Shown here piece after piece: positions 1-6,548 of a DNA stretch of 64,000 nucleotides. The stretch's first letter is position 1, and every line of letters starts with the position of its first letter. The DNA comes from a virus. The stretch lies in IMG/VR virus record IMGVR_UViG_3300032286_000710, positions 1 through 64,000 of that record; one strand, written 5' to 3'. A program made the translations under genes and the position numbers. The notes under the pieces were generated by a model. It worked only from the letters and a program-made list of their open reading frames with translations, ran no database searches and was not told the origin of the DNA.

Positions 1-126
1 ATATTAGGACTAAAGTATAATTTCAAAGAAATTAGATGTAATGGAATGTATCACGTCATATTTTGGATCGGAAAGAAACCAACTGAATTCATAAAGAAAA
101 AAATTGACGCTCTGGAGAAAAATTAA
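1..126 (+). CDS. C-terminal end of a small phage protein (partial)
   Basis: The frame is open from the first base and ends at TAA 124-126, giving 41 residues; the start lies outside the window. It is basic and ends ALEKN. Its last codons contain the GGAG used as ribosome site by the next gene, and stop and next start overlap (TAATG). A 19-nt stretch here recurs exactly before the gene at 517. No family recognised. Confidence 0.6.
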   Translation: MLGLKYNFKEIRCNGMYHVIFWIGKKPTEFIKKKIDALEKN

Positions 127-308
127 TGTTTTTAATCGGATTATTTACAGGCTCATATATTATTGGGGCTTTATTCACTTTTTTTATAGTGGGATTTTTT
201 GCCGTATTAGGTGGAAATTCTGCTGATTTGTGGAAACCTTTTGTTTGTGGTTTTTTGTGGCCCGTATGGCTTCCATTATTTTTAAAGGAAAGATTAAGAT
301 ATAAATGA
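126..308 (+). CDS. Small membrane protein, 60 aa
   Basis: The protein has two hydrophobic segments (about residues 2-28 and 38-53) separated by a short polar turn, so it is probably an inner-membrane protein with two spans and a basic C-terminus. GGAG lies 8 nt before the ATG, inside the preceding gene. The stop overlaps the next start as ATGA. No homologue recognised. Confidence 0.65.
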   Translation: MFLIGLFTGSYIIGALFTFFIVGFFAVLGGNSADLWKPFVCGFLWPVWLPLFLKERLRYK

Positions 309-517
309 CTCATGACGGATTAAGAGACGAAGTATTAATGAACATTAATCTTGAAAAAAAATACATTAAGACTATTCTTGATTCTTTAGAAGAATATAAG
401 ATTAGGGTCGAGGGTTGGGCTAATGATAAAACTATGAATGTGAATTTGTATCATTGCACTGAGAATGAAGTGGGAAATTTGATCAATCGTCTAACTAATA
501 CTTTGGAGAAAAATTAA
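305..517 (+). CDS. Small protein of the 'ILDxLE' phage family, 70 aa
   Basis: Residues 12-35 contain the pattern MN-x-xLEK...ILDSLEEY, and the C-terminus has an LINRL helix. The same N-terminal pattern occurs in the products at 2310 and 11509, so this is a dispersed small paralogue family; similar short proteins are common in phages and have no assigned function. The annotated ATG overlaps the previous stop. An internal ATG at 338 (Met12) lines up better with the relatives and may be the true start. Confidence 0.6.
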   Translation: MTHDGLRDEVLMNINLEKKYIKTILDSLEEYKIRVEGWANDKTMNVNLYHCTENEVGNLINRLTNTLEKN

Positions 518-753
518 TGTTTACTTACTCAAATGATAATTTAATCGAGATAGTATCTTTGCCTGTTTTAAATCAACAAACTAAAACAAACGTAGAAAAT
601 CTCAAAAAACTCGTAGAAGAAGGCGAAAATGCTAAAAGGAAATTAAACGATTTACAAAATGCTTGTAAACATGAATATTTTTATGACGAGGCAGGATACC
701 CCTATGATTATAGATATTGTTCAAGTTGTGGCAAATTTATGTATGGTATTTAA
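517..753 (+). CDS. Small zinc-binding-type protein, 78 aa
   Basis: An N-terminal helical part with charged heptads (residues 18-47) is followed by CKHEYF and, near the end, CSSCG, which together could form a one-zinc site (Cys/His plus CxxC). It follows the previous gene with a TAATG overlap and uses the GGAG inside that gene. Function is not recognisable; compact zinc folds like this are often regulators or host-interaction factors in early phage regions. Confidence 0.6.
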   Translation: MFTYSNDNLIEIVSLPVLNQQTKTNVENLKKLVEEGENAKRKLNDLQNACKHEYFYDEAGYPYDYRYCSSCGKFMYGI

Positions 754-777
754 CCTTAACTCAAATAGGAAATTAAA

Positions 778-1005
778 ATGAAATATATCGAAGTTAGTTC
801 TATGGCCGGTGTTGGTATCATTAAAACTAAAAATATTGACACTGTATTCTGCTGCCCTCCATCTGGATGTAATATGCCAGAATCTAAATTTTATCATATT
901 AAGTTTTACTTAAAAAGGGGCGACCCAATTATTGCATTTTATCAAACTGAAGAAAAAATGATGGAAGAATATCGAAATATCCACAATAACTTGTTTAATA
1001 ACTAG
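778..1005 (+). CDS. Hypothetical protein, 75 aa
   Basis: Preceded by AGGA 8 nt before ATG. It contains FCCPPSGC around residues 24-31 and looks like a small alpha/beta protein (alternating strands, then a C-terminal helix). No family recognised. It sits in a same-strand run of tiny genes. Confidence 0.6.
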   Translation: MKYIEVSSMAGVGIIKTKNIDTVFCCPPSGCNMPESKFYHIKFYLKRGDPIIAFYQTEEKMMEEYRNIHNNLFNN

Positions 1006-1014
1006 AGGAAAATA

Positions 1015-1254
1015 ATGACTAACGAACAAAATATGATTACAGCAACATTATCTCTTACTAAAGACCAGTGGGAATCTATTATTCGGCATATTGTAAATGA
1101 TATTGCCATGTTAGAACTAGGGTTATCTCCCCAAATAGGTCGAGATAGAATGAATGTGATTGTAAATAGTGGGCTAGACATAGTAAATAAAATTAAAGAG
1201 GCCGCTGGTATTGATGTTGATTTATCAGAGTGGGAACTCAGGTATGGAGAATAA
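1015..1254 (+). CDS. Hypothetical small helical protein, 79 aa
   Basis: AGAGGA precedes the ATG. Its middle has an LTKDQWESIIRHI helix resembling the 'sLtkeea-iil' pattern of small phage early proteins, which suggests distant relation to the genes at 305 and 2310. Acidic C-terminus. Function unknown. Confidence 0.6.
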   Translation: MTNEQNMITATLSLTKDQWESIIRHIVNDIAMLELGLSPQIGRDRMNVIVNSGLDIVNKIKEAAGIDVDLSEWELRYGE

Positions 1255-1446
1255 ATGATGAGGTGGATCAGACCCAATTATCGTGATGGTGATACTAGGA
1301 TACATACGTTTTTTGCATGGTTTCCAGTTAGTGTAATAGCAGAAGATATTCGTGAAACAAGATGGTTAACTATGGTAACCGTAAAACAACGCTTGTATCG
1401 TGGTAGGTACAATCATTGGATTAATAGTGAATTTATTGGAGAATAA
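1255..1446 (+). CDS. Hypothetical basic protein, 63 aa
   Basis: The start follows directly on the previous TAA, with GGAG 9 nt upstream inside the preceding gene. There are two adjacent ATGs and the second may be used. The product is rich in Arg and Trp, which suggests a soluble nucleic-acid- or protein-contacting miniprotein, but nothing identifies a family. Confidence 0.55.
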   Translation: MMRWIRPNYRDGDTRIHTFFAWFPVSVIAEDIRETRWLTMVTVKQRLYRGRYNHWINSEFIGE

Positions 1447-1449
1447 CTA

Positions 1450-1650
1450 ATGAATCCTCTACAACAAGCCACCAAAACTTGGATAGAATCTGTGCAGAAA
1501 TATTATGAGAATACCAATCGAAATGAATTGACCCAAATTTATATGAGGGGCTATTTTAGTGGTTGGAGTGAGAGGGAGATTCTAGGATTGGCCGAAAAAC
1601 TACTAAAGAATGAGCAAGACTATCCTTTGTATAGAGAGAATGAAGAATGA
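1450..1650 (+). CDS. Hypothetical protein, 66 aa
   Basis: A mostly helical small protein with a YMRGYFSGWSE centre. GGAG lies 9 nt upstream. Its stop overlaps the next ATG (ATGA), so the two are probably translationally coupled. No family recognised. Confidence 0.6.
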   Translation: MNPLQQATKTWIESVQKYYENTNRNELTQIYMRGYFSGWSEREILGLAEKLLKNEQDYPLYRENEE

Positions 1651-1835
1651 GTATTGTTACTAAAGATTCCTACAAGGCTGATGTTTTTAACTTTGATGTT
1701 GAGCAGAGCGGAGAAATTATCAATCTGACTATTAATAATGTTATCTCTTGGGAATGGATGAAAATGAAGTTGACTAAAGAGGAAGCCAAGAGGTTAGCCG
1801 ATTTTATTTATGAAAGTCTTGGGGAAAAGAAATGA
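1647..1835 (+). CDS. Hypothetical protein, 62 aa
   Basis: A beta-rich N-terminal part (residues 10-33) is followed by a helix LTKEEAKRLADFIYESL, the pattern of several small phage proteins whose domain ends in an amphipathic helix. Coupled by ATGA overlaps to both neighbours. Function unknown. Confidence 0.6.
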   Translation: MSIVTKDSYKADVFNFDVEQSGEIINLTINNVISWEWMKMKLTKEEAKRLADFIYESLGEKK

Positions 1836-2053
1836 AATTCTCTAAAGAACAAATTGAAGATACCATAATAAATGGTAACATTATAGATACAAAAACTAAA
1901 CAAGAAATTATTATTAGTGAGTACGAAAAATCACAAAAAAATATACAACCAATATGGTTAGGAGAAGGTTGGTATAAAGGAAGCCCCAATTCTTTTAACT
2001 ATTTTGCAGATGGATTTGATGCAGGAATGAATTACGCAAAGGGAACCAAATGA
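1832..2053 (+). CDS. Hypothetical protein, 73 aa
   Basis: ATGA overlap with the previous gene; the GGGG inside that gene's end can serve as ribosome site. The C-terminal part, FADGFDAGMNYA, resembles a repeated short phage motif (F-x-x-G-x-x-A/D-G-x-x-Y/F) found in small proteins of unknown role. Nothing further can be said. Confidence 0.6.
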   Translation: MKFSKEQIEDTIINGNIIDTKTKQEIIISEYEKSQKNIQPIWLGEGWYKGSPNSFNYFADGFDAGMNYAKGTK

Positions 2054-2259
2054 AAGTTTACGCTGTAGTTTGTGAATATGGTGCTGCTAGTATTCGTGAG
2101 AGTATAGAGATAGTTTGTAAAACTCGTAAGATTGCAGAGTCATATTATTTAAATGAGGACTTTATTGGGCGTCCAATTCGTATTGATGAAATGATTGTGT
2201 GGGATAAAAAGTGGGAACCTCCTAAGCCTAAAAAGAAAAAGGCTAAAGGCCGCTCTTGA
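2050..2259 (+). CDS. Hypothetical protein with basic tail, 69 aa
   Basis: A compact alpha/beta start (VYAVVCEYGAAS) is followed by a strongly basic, proline-containing C-terminus (PKPKKKKAKGR) that could bind nucleic acid. The stop codon lies inside the -35 region of the promoter at 2256, so this gene ends the first small-gene run. Confidence 0.6.
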   Translation: MKVYAVVCEYGAASIRESIEIVCKTRKIAESYYLNEDFIGRPIRIDEMIVWDKKWEPPKPKKKKAKGRS

Positions 2260-2284
2260 CAAGTGCCGATAAGTAGCGTATACT
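2256..2284 (+). promoter_or_regulatory. Sigma70-like promoter
   Basis: TTGACA at 2256-2261, a 17-bp spacer, then TATACT at 2279-2284. The spacer carries CGATA ending 7 bp before the -10, an element shared with the promoters at 19533 and 25578. It points at the gene at 2310 and the leader beyond it. Confidence 0.8.
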
Positions 2285-2309
2285 GGTAGCACAACAGAGG
2301 AAACGAACT

Positions 2310-2525
2310 ATGGTATACTCGTATAAAGGGTTAATGAGAGTTAATATGAACTATTACATTGAAAAGCATGATATGGAAATTATCCTTGATGCTTTGGAAA
2401 ATCTTGTTTTGAGCATGAAAAATGCTGACGCATTTGGATTGCCTAATCATAGACCATATTCTATCGAAGATGTTGATGGTCTTTTTCAAAGTTTTGATAA
2501 TGGATATAAGGAGGATTGTAAATGA
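2310..2525 (+). CDS. Small protein of the 'ILDxLE' family, 71 aa
   Basis: First gene after the promoter at 2256, with GAGG 10 nt before the ATG. Residues from Met13 (ATG 2346) read MNYYIEK...IILDALENLV and match the start of the proteins at 305 and 11509, so the in-frame ATG at 2346 is an alternative start. Acidic and helical; function unknown. Confidence 0.6.
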   Translation: MVYSYKGLMRVNMNYYIEKHDMEIILDALENLVLSMKNADAFGLPNHRPYSIEDVDGLFQSFDNGYKEDCK

Positions 2526-2574
2526 TCTATCTTTATGATTTTATACAATAAGAAAATAATCCTACACCTGTAGA

Positions 2575-2744
2575 AAAATTCGTGTGTCTGAAAAAGGTTA
2601 GGGGCTATAATATTTTAGATGCGGTGGGAATCTGCCGCTTTAAACATCTTTTGATGTTGCTACGAAGCCTGAGTTAGCTGCGGTGGAGCCGTGGAGAACA
2701 AAGGAATCATAGAAAGGTATCTAACTTTTTCTATGAGGTGATTT
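2575..2744 (+). promoter_or_regulatory. Structured untranslated leader RNA candidate
   Basis: The 219 nt between 2526 and 2744 hold no convincing gene but are rich in pairing. CATC at 2645-2648 can pair with GATG 2618-2621, enclosing a GCGG/CCGC helix, or as AACATC 2643-2648 with GATGTT 2653-2658; the two are mutually exclusive. A perfect 9-bp inverted repeat (TCATAGAAA 2707-2715, TTTCTATGA 2728-2736) runs into the Shine-Dalgarno GAGGTG before ATG 2745. It does not match a riboswitch class I know, so class and ligand are open. Confidence 0.45.
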
Positions 2745-2996
2745 ATGAAGACTAAAGTTTTAACAGAATATAATAGGACTGAGTTTCAACGTAAGTATAT
2801 CGACCATATCTTGGGATCTTTAAACTTTATGGAGATTAAAGATAGACTAAGAGATTATCTAGAGGTCGAAAAAGATCATTCTTCCGTTTCTGCGTTAGAA
2901 GCAGAGATTAGACACGAAGCACCAGATGTGCTAGTGGATAATTGGGAAGACATGAAAGGCCCAGCTACTTTAACAAAGAGCGGGAGGCAATCATGA
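2745..2996 (+). CDS. Hypothetical protein, tandem paralogue A, 83 aa
   Basis: Shares order and spacing of conserved positions with the next product: Y/T-D-x-I near residue 20, a DYLEVEK / DYFFKEK segment, then L-x-x-EI and a cluster ending in APDVLVD. The pair is a tandem duplication. Helical, charged, no named family recognised. Its Shine-Dalgarno sits at the end of the hairpin at 2707-2736, so translation may be controlled by the leader. Confidence 0.65.
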   Translation: MKTKVLTEYNRTEFQRKYIDHILGSLNFMEIKDRLRDYLEVEKDHSSVSALEAEIRHEAPDVLVDNWEDMKGPATLTKSGRQS

Positions 2997-3256
2997 AACG
3001 AATAATGACAATTACTGAAGATAACAAACCCTATGTTGTTAGAAGGTATACAGACTACATTACAAGCAGAATGGATAGTCTAGAAGTACTAGATGAATTT
3101 AAAGATTACTTTTTCAAGGAGAAAATCAATTATCCAGTTGATACTCTACAGAGTGAAATCAATAAATTCTGTCCAGAGGTTTTAGAAGACCACATTGTAG
3201 AATCTGTAGTGGGAAAAGGATCAGAGTTTTCCCATAAAGTCCGACAAACTATATAA
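2993..3256 (+). CDS. Hypothetical protein, tandem paralogue B, 87 aa
   Basis: I place the start at ATG 2993, overlapping the previous stop (ATGA) and 8 nt after a strong GGGAGG; a longer reading from 2942 would overlap paralogue A by 55 nt without need. Residues 10-70 align with the upstream product (VRRYTDYI, DEFKDYFFKEK, LQSEINKFCPEVLED). Function unknown. Confidence 0.65.
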   Translation: MKRIMTITEDNKPYVVRRYTDYITSRMDSLEVLDEFKDYFFKEKINYPVDTLQSEINKFCPEVLEDHIVESVVGKGSEFSHKVRQTI

Positions 3257-3279
3257 TCATAAATAAAGAGAGGTGTATT

Positions 3280-3519
3280 ATGGCTAAAATATTTGACAGA
3301 GTTGTAAAATTTCATGTTCAAGGTGAAATCTACGGTGACGATAACGTTGATCCAAACAGCGTAATCAATAACTATACTTGGACACAAAAAGACGTTGAAG
3401 GAGAAATCCATATTATTGGTCGCCACAAAGACAATCGTGGTAGAATCAATAAAATGGTAAAATTGTCAAAGGTTAGTCCTTGGCTTAGACCAAAGGGCGA
3501 ACTCTTTGTTCAATTATAA
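3280..3519 (+). CDS. Hypothetical protein, 79 aa
   Basis: GAGAGG precedes the ATG. The product is beta-rich (FHVQGEIYG, EGEIHIIGRH, GELFVQL) and probably soluble. Last gene before a strong terminator, so it closes the transcription unit begun at the 2256 promoter. No family recognised. Confidence 0.6.
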   Translation: MAKIFDRVVKFHVQGEIYGDDNVDPNSVINNYTWTQKDVEGEIHIIGRHKDNRGRINKMVKLSKVSPWLRPKGELFVQL

Positions 3520-3530
3520 TTGTTGAATAT

Positions 3531-3582
3531 GGTAGGGCGGGATGATTTAACCATTAGCCCGCCTTACCTATTCTTTTGTTTT
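3531..3582 (+). terminator. Rho-independent terminator
   Basis: GGTAGGGCGGG (3531-3541) pairs with CCCGCCTTACC (3558-3568), with one G-U pair, around a 16-nt loop, followed by a T-rich tract (TATTCTTTTGTTTT). It separates the early unit from the secreted protein at 3605. Confidence 0.85.
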
Positions 3583-3604
3583 AATTTCTAATTAAGGAGA
3601 ATTT

Positions 3605-3814
3605 ATGAAGAATCTAATTTGTGCGGTTGCAATTGTTCTTGGGTCTGCTACACTTGCTAGTGCAGATTGTTGCAGCGGGTCATGTTCGACTAGTCCAGTT
3701 AGGAAGGCTGGATCAACGGTTGTGAGCGTAACAAAGCGTGTTCTAACAGCACCATTTCGCATTGTAAAGAAGGCTAGGCAGAGTCGCCAGTGCGGCAGTA
3801 GTTGCTGTAACTGA
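3605..3814 (+). CDS. Secreted cysteine-rich miniprotein, 69 aa
   Basis: AAGGAG lies 7 nt before ATG. Residues 1-20 form a Sec signal peptide ending ASA. The mature part starts DCCSGSC and ends QCGSSCC, with a very basic middle (KRVLTAPFRIVKKARQSR). Eight of about 49 mature residues are Cys, so disulfides or metal binding after export are likely. It stands alone between a terminator and a hairpin. A small periplasmic or virion-associated peptide is possible, and so is an antimicrobial-like or superinfection factor; none is shown. Confidence 0.7.
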   Translation: MKNLICAVAIVLGSATLASADCCSGSCSTSPVRKAGSTVVSVTKRVLTAPFRIVKKARQSRQCGSSCCN

Positions 3815-3820
3815 AATTAG

Positions 3821-3868
3821 TGAGATTGCCTAGCTAATGAAGTTTTTAGTAGTTGGCTAGGTATCTCA
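3821..3868 (+). promoter_or_regulatory. Imperfect hairpin between genes
   Basis: TGAGAT...CCTAGC (3821-3834) pairs with GCTAGG...ATCTCA (3855-3868) with a small internal loop. There is no T-tract after it, and it ends 2 nt before ATG 3871. It could terminate the preceding gene weakly, protect its mRNA end, or mask the start of the next gene. Confidence 0.4.
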
Positions 3869-3870
3869 TT

Positions 3871-4059
3871 ATGACACTATTTCGCACTATAGTCCTTGAA
3901 TATGACTTAATAGAAATTCACTATAACAAAAAGTTAAAAAACAAACCTTACCTTATTAGAGTTTTCAGTTATAATAACATTGATCCTCATGAATTAAGAA
4001 TAGATAATAGCGAGCTTAAAGACCTATATAAAATATTGAAACAATACAAAATTTTATGA
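3871..4059 (+). CDS. Hypothetical protein, 62 aa
   Basis: I use ATG 3871; a longer frame begins at TTG 3853 but that codon lies within the hairpin stem. There is only a weak AGGT upstream, so translation may be low or structure-controlled. The product is a small alpha/beta protein with a basic middle (NKKLKNK). The stop overlaps the next start (ATGA). Confidence 0.5.
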   Translation: MTLFRTIVLEYDLIEIHYNKKLKNKPYLIRVFSYNNIDPHELRIDNSELKDLYKILKQYKIL

Positions 4060-4220
4060 CAAACTTAGACTTGACAGAATGCGAAACAGATGTTATACTA
4101 TGGTTGATTGAAGATAAATTTGATGAAATATATGACGGCCCAGACGGTCTTTCCGAATGCATGAAGATTGAATTGAAAATTATGAATGATATTAAGAAGA
4201 AACTAGAAAAACTACTATGA
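4056..4220 (+). CDS. Hypothetical small helical protein, 54 aa
   Basis: A short frame beginning MTNLDLTECE, coupled by ATGA overlaps to both the previous and the next gene, which is strong evidence that it is translated. Acidic first half, then a lysine-rich amphipathic helix ending KKKLEKLL. No family recognised. Confidence 0.6.
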   Translation: MTNLDLTECETDVILWLIEDKFDEIYDGPDGLSECMKIELKIMNDIKKKLEKLL

Positions 4221-4633
4221 TAAAACACTATCCAATTACAAATACTAAAAAGGTTGAAGAACTTTATTCTGAAAAGGATGGAGTGAAAGTATCTCATGTT
4301 TGTACCACAGAGTTTGGCAGTGGGAGCATTTGTGATATTTTTTATAGATCAACTCCACATCCAAAATTTGGTAATAGATATTTTGCAATATTCTTTAAAG
4401 GAGATGATCCTTATGTTGGTAATGCGGATGAAATTGAGAATTTAACATTTGGAACTGTAGAAAATGATGAGGGCGATGTAGAATATAGCAGAAGCCGTCA
4501 TGATTATAAGTCATTCAAGAATGGCAACATGATTGACGGAGGAAGGGATTATATACGATCTAGCGGTTCAGTATTGGTTTATCAAATAAAAGATGGAGAA
4601 TGGATACACTGCGGAGTTTCTAAAGAAAAATAG
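4217..4633 (+). CDS. Hypothetical protein, 138 aa
   Basis: A soluble, beta-rich protein with a repeated pattern of short strands and turns (FGNRYFAIFFKGDDPYVGNAD) and a C-terminal VLVYQIKDGEWIHCG. It is the third gene in a coupled trio with 3871 and 4056. No function recognised. Confidence 0.6.
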   Translation: MIKHYPITNTKKVEELYSEKDGVKVSHVCTTEFGSGSICDIFYRSTPHPKFGNRYFAIFFKGDDPYVGNADEIENLTFGTVENDEGDVEYSRSRHDYKSFKNGNMIDGGRDYIRSSGSVLVYQIKDGEWIHCGVSKEK

Positions 4634-4677
4634 TTGATGCCACAAGGTTGGGATCGCGGGTAGTCCCATAATCAACC
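4633..4677 (+). promoter_or_regulatory. Hairpin after the 4217 gene
   Basis: GTTGAT (4633-4638) or GGTTG (4646-4650) can pair with ATCAAC (4671-4676) or CAACC (4673-4677), and GGGA (4650-4653) pairs with TCCC (4664-4667) inside. The alternatives overlap. No T-tract follows. Possibly a terminator without U-run or an mRNA-end structure. Confidence 0.3.
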
Positions 4678-4745
4678 ATCCGTATAGTTTTATGGTCCTA
4701 ATTTTCTGTAAGATTGAAAAAGAGACTAATACAAGAGGAATTAAA

Positions 4746-4826
4746 ATGAAAATCTTATTTAGAGGCATTTGTAAAATTTGTTGTGCAAATTGGAAAAGAT
4801 GCCCCAAATGTCAGTTTGGAGTCTAG
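4746..4826 (+). CDS. Zinc-knuckle microprotein, 26 aa
   Basis: A strong AGAGGA stands 7 nt before ATG, and the 26 residues contain four cysteines as CKIC(x6)CPKC, a plausible one-zinc knuckle, in a very basic chain. Its size would hide it from ordinary gene calling. It is the only reasonable frame in the 214 nt between 4633 and 4848. Confidence 0.5.
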   Translation: MKILFRGICKICCANWKRCPKCQFGV

Positions 4827-4847
4827 CAAATTTAGTGGATATGAAAC

Positions 4848-5165
4848 ATGAACTTTGAACAAGCAAAAGAATTGTCTTTTCTAGTAGAGTGGAAAATTGC
4901 TGAATGTTTTAGTGGGCCACAATGTTGGTGCAGAAGAATTGTGCCAGTTGAGCCTATTGTTTGGTATCATCCAGATTTTCCAGAGATTAAAAATGAAATT
5001 GATATTGCTGATGATGGAGCATTAGATCAACAAACCGCTGAATATATTGTGAAACTTCATAATGAACACCATGAAAGAGTAAAACAAAATTGCAGAGATG
5101 CTATGAAAGAGACTATAGATAGTCTTATTGACGAGTGGCCTATTGAGGGTATTGATTACTACTAA
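4848..5165 (+). CDS. Hypothetical protein, 105 aa
   Basis: Starts MNFEQAKELSFLVEWKIAECF, with cysteines CFSGPQCWCRR (about residues 20-29). The acidic C-terminal half is helical. No clear Shine-Dalgarno. It resembles small phage proteins with an N-terminal helix followed by a Cys/Trp loop, but no family can be named. Confidence 0.55.
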   Translation: MNFEQAKELSFLVEWKIAECFSGPQCWCRRIVPVEPIVWYHPDFPEIKNEIDIADDGALDQQTAEYIVKLHNEHHERVKQNCRDAMKETIDSLIDEWPIEGIDYY

Positions 5166-5168
5166 CCA

Positions 5169-5351
5169 ATGAATCAAACTCAAAAAGACAAAATACTTGA
5201 AGTTATCAAGTTGTGTAATCAAAAAATCAAAAAACAAAAAGATCATGAATCTTCTACTGGATATGGAGAAGATTATACTGATGGAAGAATTGTCGGCGGT
5301 GCTTCGTTAGCCCGACGAATATTAGAGATATTAAAAGGTTTTGAACTTTAA
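5169..5351 (+). CDS. Hypothetical protein, 60 aa
   Basis: Begins three bases after the previous stop. Two amphipathic helices (QKDKILEVIKLCNQKIKKQ and ASLARRILEILKG) flank a Gly/Asp-rich loop. Probably a small soluble helical protein; function unknown. Confidence 0.55.
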   Translation: MNQTQKDKILEVIKLCNQKIKKQKDHESSTGYGEDYTDGRIVGGASLARRILEILKGFEL

Positions 5352-5365
5352 CAAAAAGGAATATT

Positions 5366-5524
5366 ATGAACAGTCGAAATTGTTTTATCGTTGCCGCATT
5401 TGCTAGTTTTGTTTTTAGTGTTACTCTATGGTTCGCAGGAGATAGTGACCTTAATAGGCAACAAGCACTATTCGTAGGATTGTGGGTTCCAAGCATTCTT
5501 TCTCTAGGAAATTTATTCAAATGA
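5366..5524 (+). CDS. Small membrane protein, 52 aa
   Basis: AAGGA lies 8 nt before the ATG. Two hydrophobic segments (about residues 6-22 and 33-49) are joined by a short polar loop (GDSDLNRQQ). The stop overlaps the next start (ATGA), pairing it with another small membrane protein. Confidence 0.6.
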   Translation: MNSRNCFIVAAFASFVFSVTLWFAGDSDLNRQQALFVGLWVPSILSLGNLFK

Positions 5525-5670
5525 GCAATCTTACCATATTTATAGTAGGCATAGTAGTAACCCTTATAACTGGTATGGGGGTTATTACTAGCACAGTATT
5601 TATGGGTTACAAAAAGCCAAAGAGTCAGAACAAAGAAGTTAAGTATAATGTTTTACCTAAGTCTGCTTAA
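5521..5670 (+). CDS. Small single-span membrane protein, 49 aa
   Basis: I choose ATG 5521, overlapping the previous stop, rather than an earlier non-ATG start. Residues 4-28 are a single hydrophobic span followed by a basic tail (YKKPKSQNK), giving an N-out/C-in orientation by the positive-inside rule. Function unknown. Confidence 0.55.
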   Translation: MSNLTIFIVGIVVTLITGMGVITSTVFMGYKKPKSQNKEVKYNVLPKSA

Positions 5671-5749
5671 AATAGTAGAAGTATGTTGTGGTATATTGTT
5701 GGCCCGATCAATACTCTATGGAATAAGTAAAATTAAAAAGGAAAAATAA

Positions 5750-6280
5750 ATGAAACTTAAAGATATAGTACCATACTGTTTACAAATTAAAAATGGTCAG
5801 CCGCACTCATCAGAATACTATTGGATTATTAATGGAATAAATTATGCTTTTGATTCTTTACAATTAGACATTGTTAACTTTATTAATTTGATCGCCAATC
5901 CTAATGGATATGATTATTTAATGCTCAACTTAAACAATGAGATAACTATTTTTGACAAATTCATTCTGGTTCATAAAACTCAAAACGAAACAACAAACAA
6001 TGAATCAAGAGTATTTCACCGACAAAATTATCCTATAGCCTATGGTCAGCCGCACTCAGCAGAATGCTATACCATAGGATTATTTCATACCACCACCAAC
6101 TGCATGATGGTTGATCTGAGAACCACCATATTTAAAGACCTTATCTCTCCACCTGTCCAATCTAAACCAGCCGATTTGACTCTGGATGAACGAGTTGATG
6201 GTCTTATTGATGAACTTATGAGACAAAGCAAAACTATGGTTATTAAAAAATTAAAGAGAATGTTAAATGAGCGACTCTGA
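5750..6280 (+). CDS. Hypothetical protein with duplicated GQPHS motif, 176 aa
   Basis: The product has two copies of the motif GQPHS(S/A)E-x-Y (about residues 16-24 and 99-107), each preceded by a hydrophobic strand, which suggests two related modules. The C-terminus is helical and basic. The nucleotide copies are nearly identical, pointing to a recent internal duplication or conversion. No named family recognised. Confidence 0.6.
   Translation: MKLKDIVPYCLQIKNGQPHSSEYYWIINGINYAFDSLQLDIVNFINLIANPNGYDYLMLNLNNEITIFDKFILVHKTQNETTNNESRVFHRQNYPIAYGQPHSAECYTIGLFHTTTNCMMVDLRTTIFKDLISPPVQSKPADLTLDERVDGLIDELMRQSKTMVIKKLKRMLNERL
5793..6070 (+). repeat. Direct repeat of 29 bp within one gene
   Basis: 5793-5821 and 6042-6070 match at 27 of 29 positions; both begin ATGGTCAGCCGCACTCA. 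The surrounding sequence is not repeated at this level, so the similarity is confined to the motif. Confidence 0.75.
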
Positions 6281-6548
6281 AAAAGTATATTTACTAACTA
6301 ATTTCTTAACTCAAGATGAATTAGATAAATTCCAAAGAGAAATAAAAGATGATATAAAATACTCATATGAATTTAAGGAACAGTTTAAGAAGTATGAGAT
6401 AGAGTTACACATATCAAAAAATGACGCTATCAAATATTATGATTTATTTACTGAATTATTTTTCTTGGTTGAAACTAAAATTGGTCAAGCAATCTCATGG
6501 AAAAGATTTAAGAATGTTTTTAAGAATGAATCCTCATCGAAAGTATAA
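6267..6548 (+). CDS. Hypothetical helical protein, 93 aa
   Basis: Starts within the last codons of the preceding gene. The chain is charged and helical (DELDKFQREIKDDIKYSYEFKEQFKKY) with a second helix near FTELFFLVETKIG. Probably soluble; function unknown. Confidence 0.55.
   Translation: MSDSEKVYLLTNFLTQDELDKFQREIKDDIKYSYEFKEQFKKYEIELHISKNDAIKYYDLFTELFFLVETKIGQAISWKRFKNVFKNESSSKV

Noticed and set aside
4071-4099. TTGACA-N17-TATACT promoter match
   Set aside because: It lies inside the translated 54-residue gene at 4056-4220, where both neighbours are coupled by ATGA, and no new unit starts nearby; probably a chance match.
5671-5749. 15-codon frame at 5682
   Set aside because: No ribosome site; the 79-nt gap is treated as intergenic.
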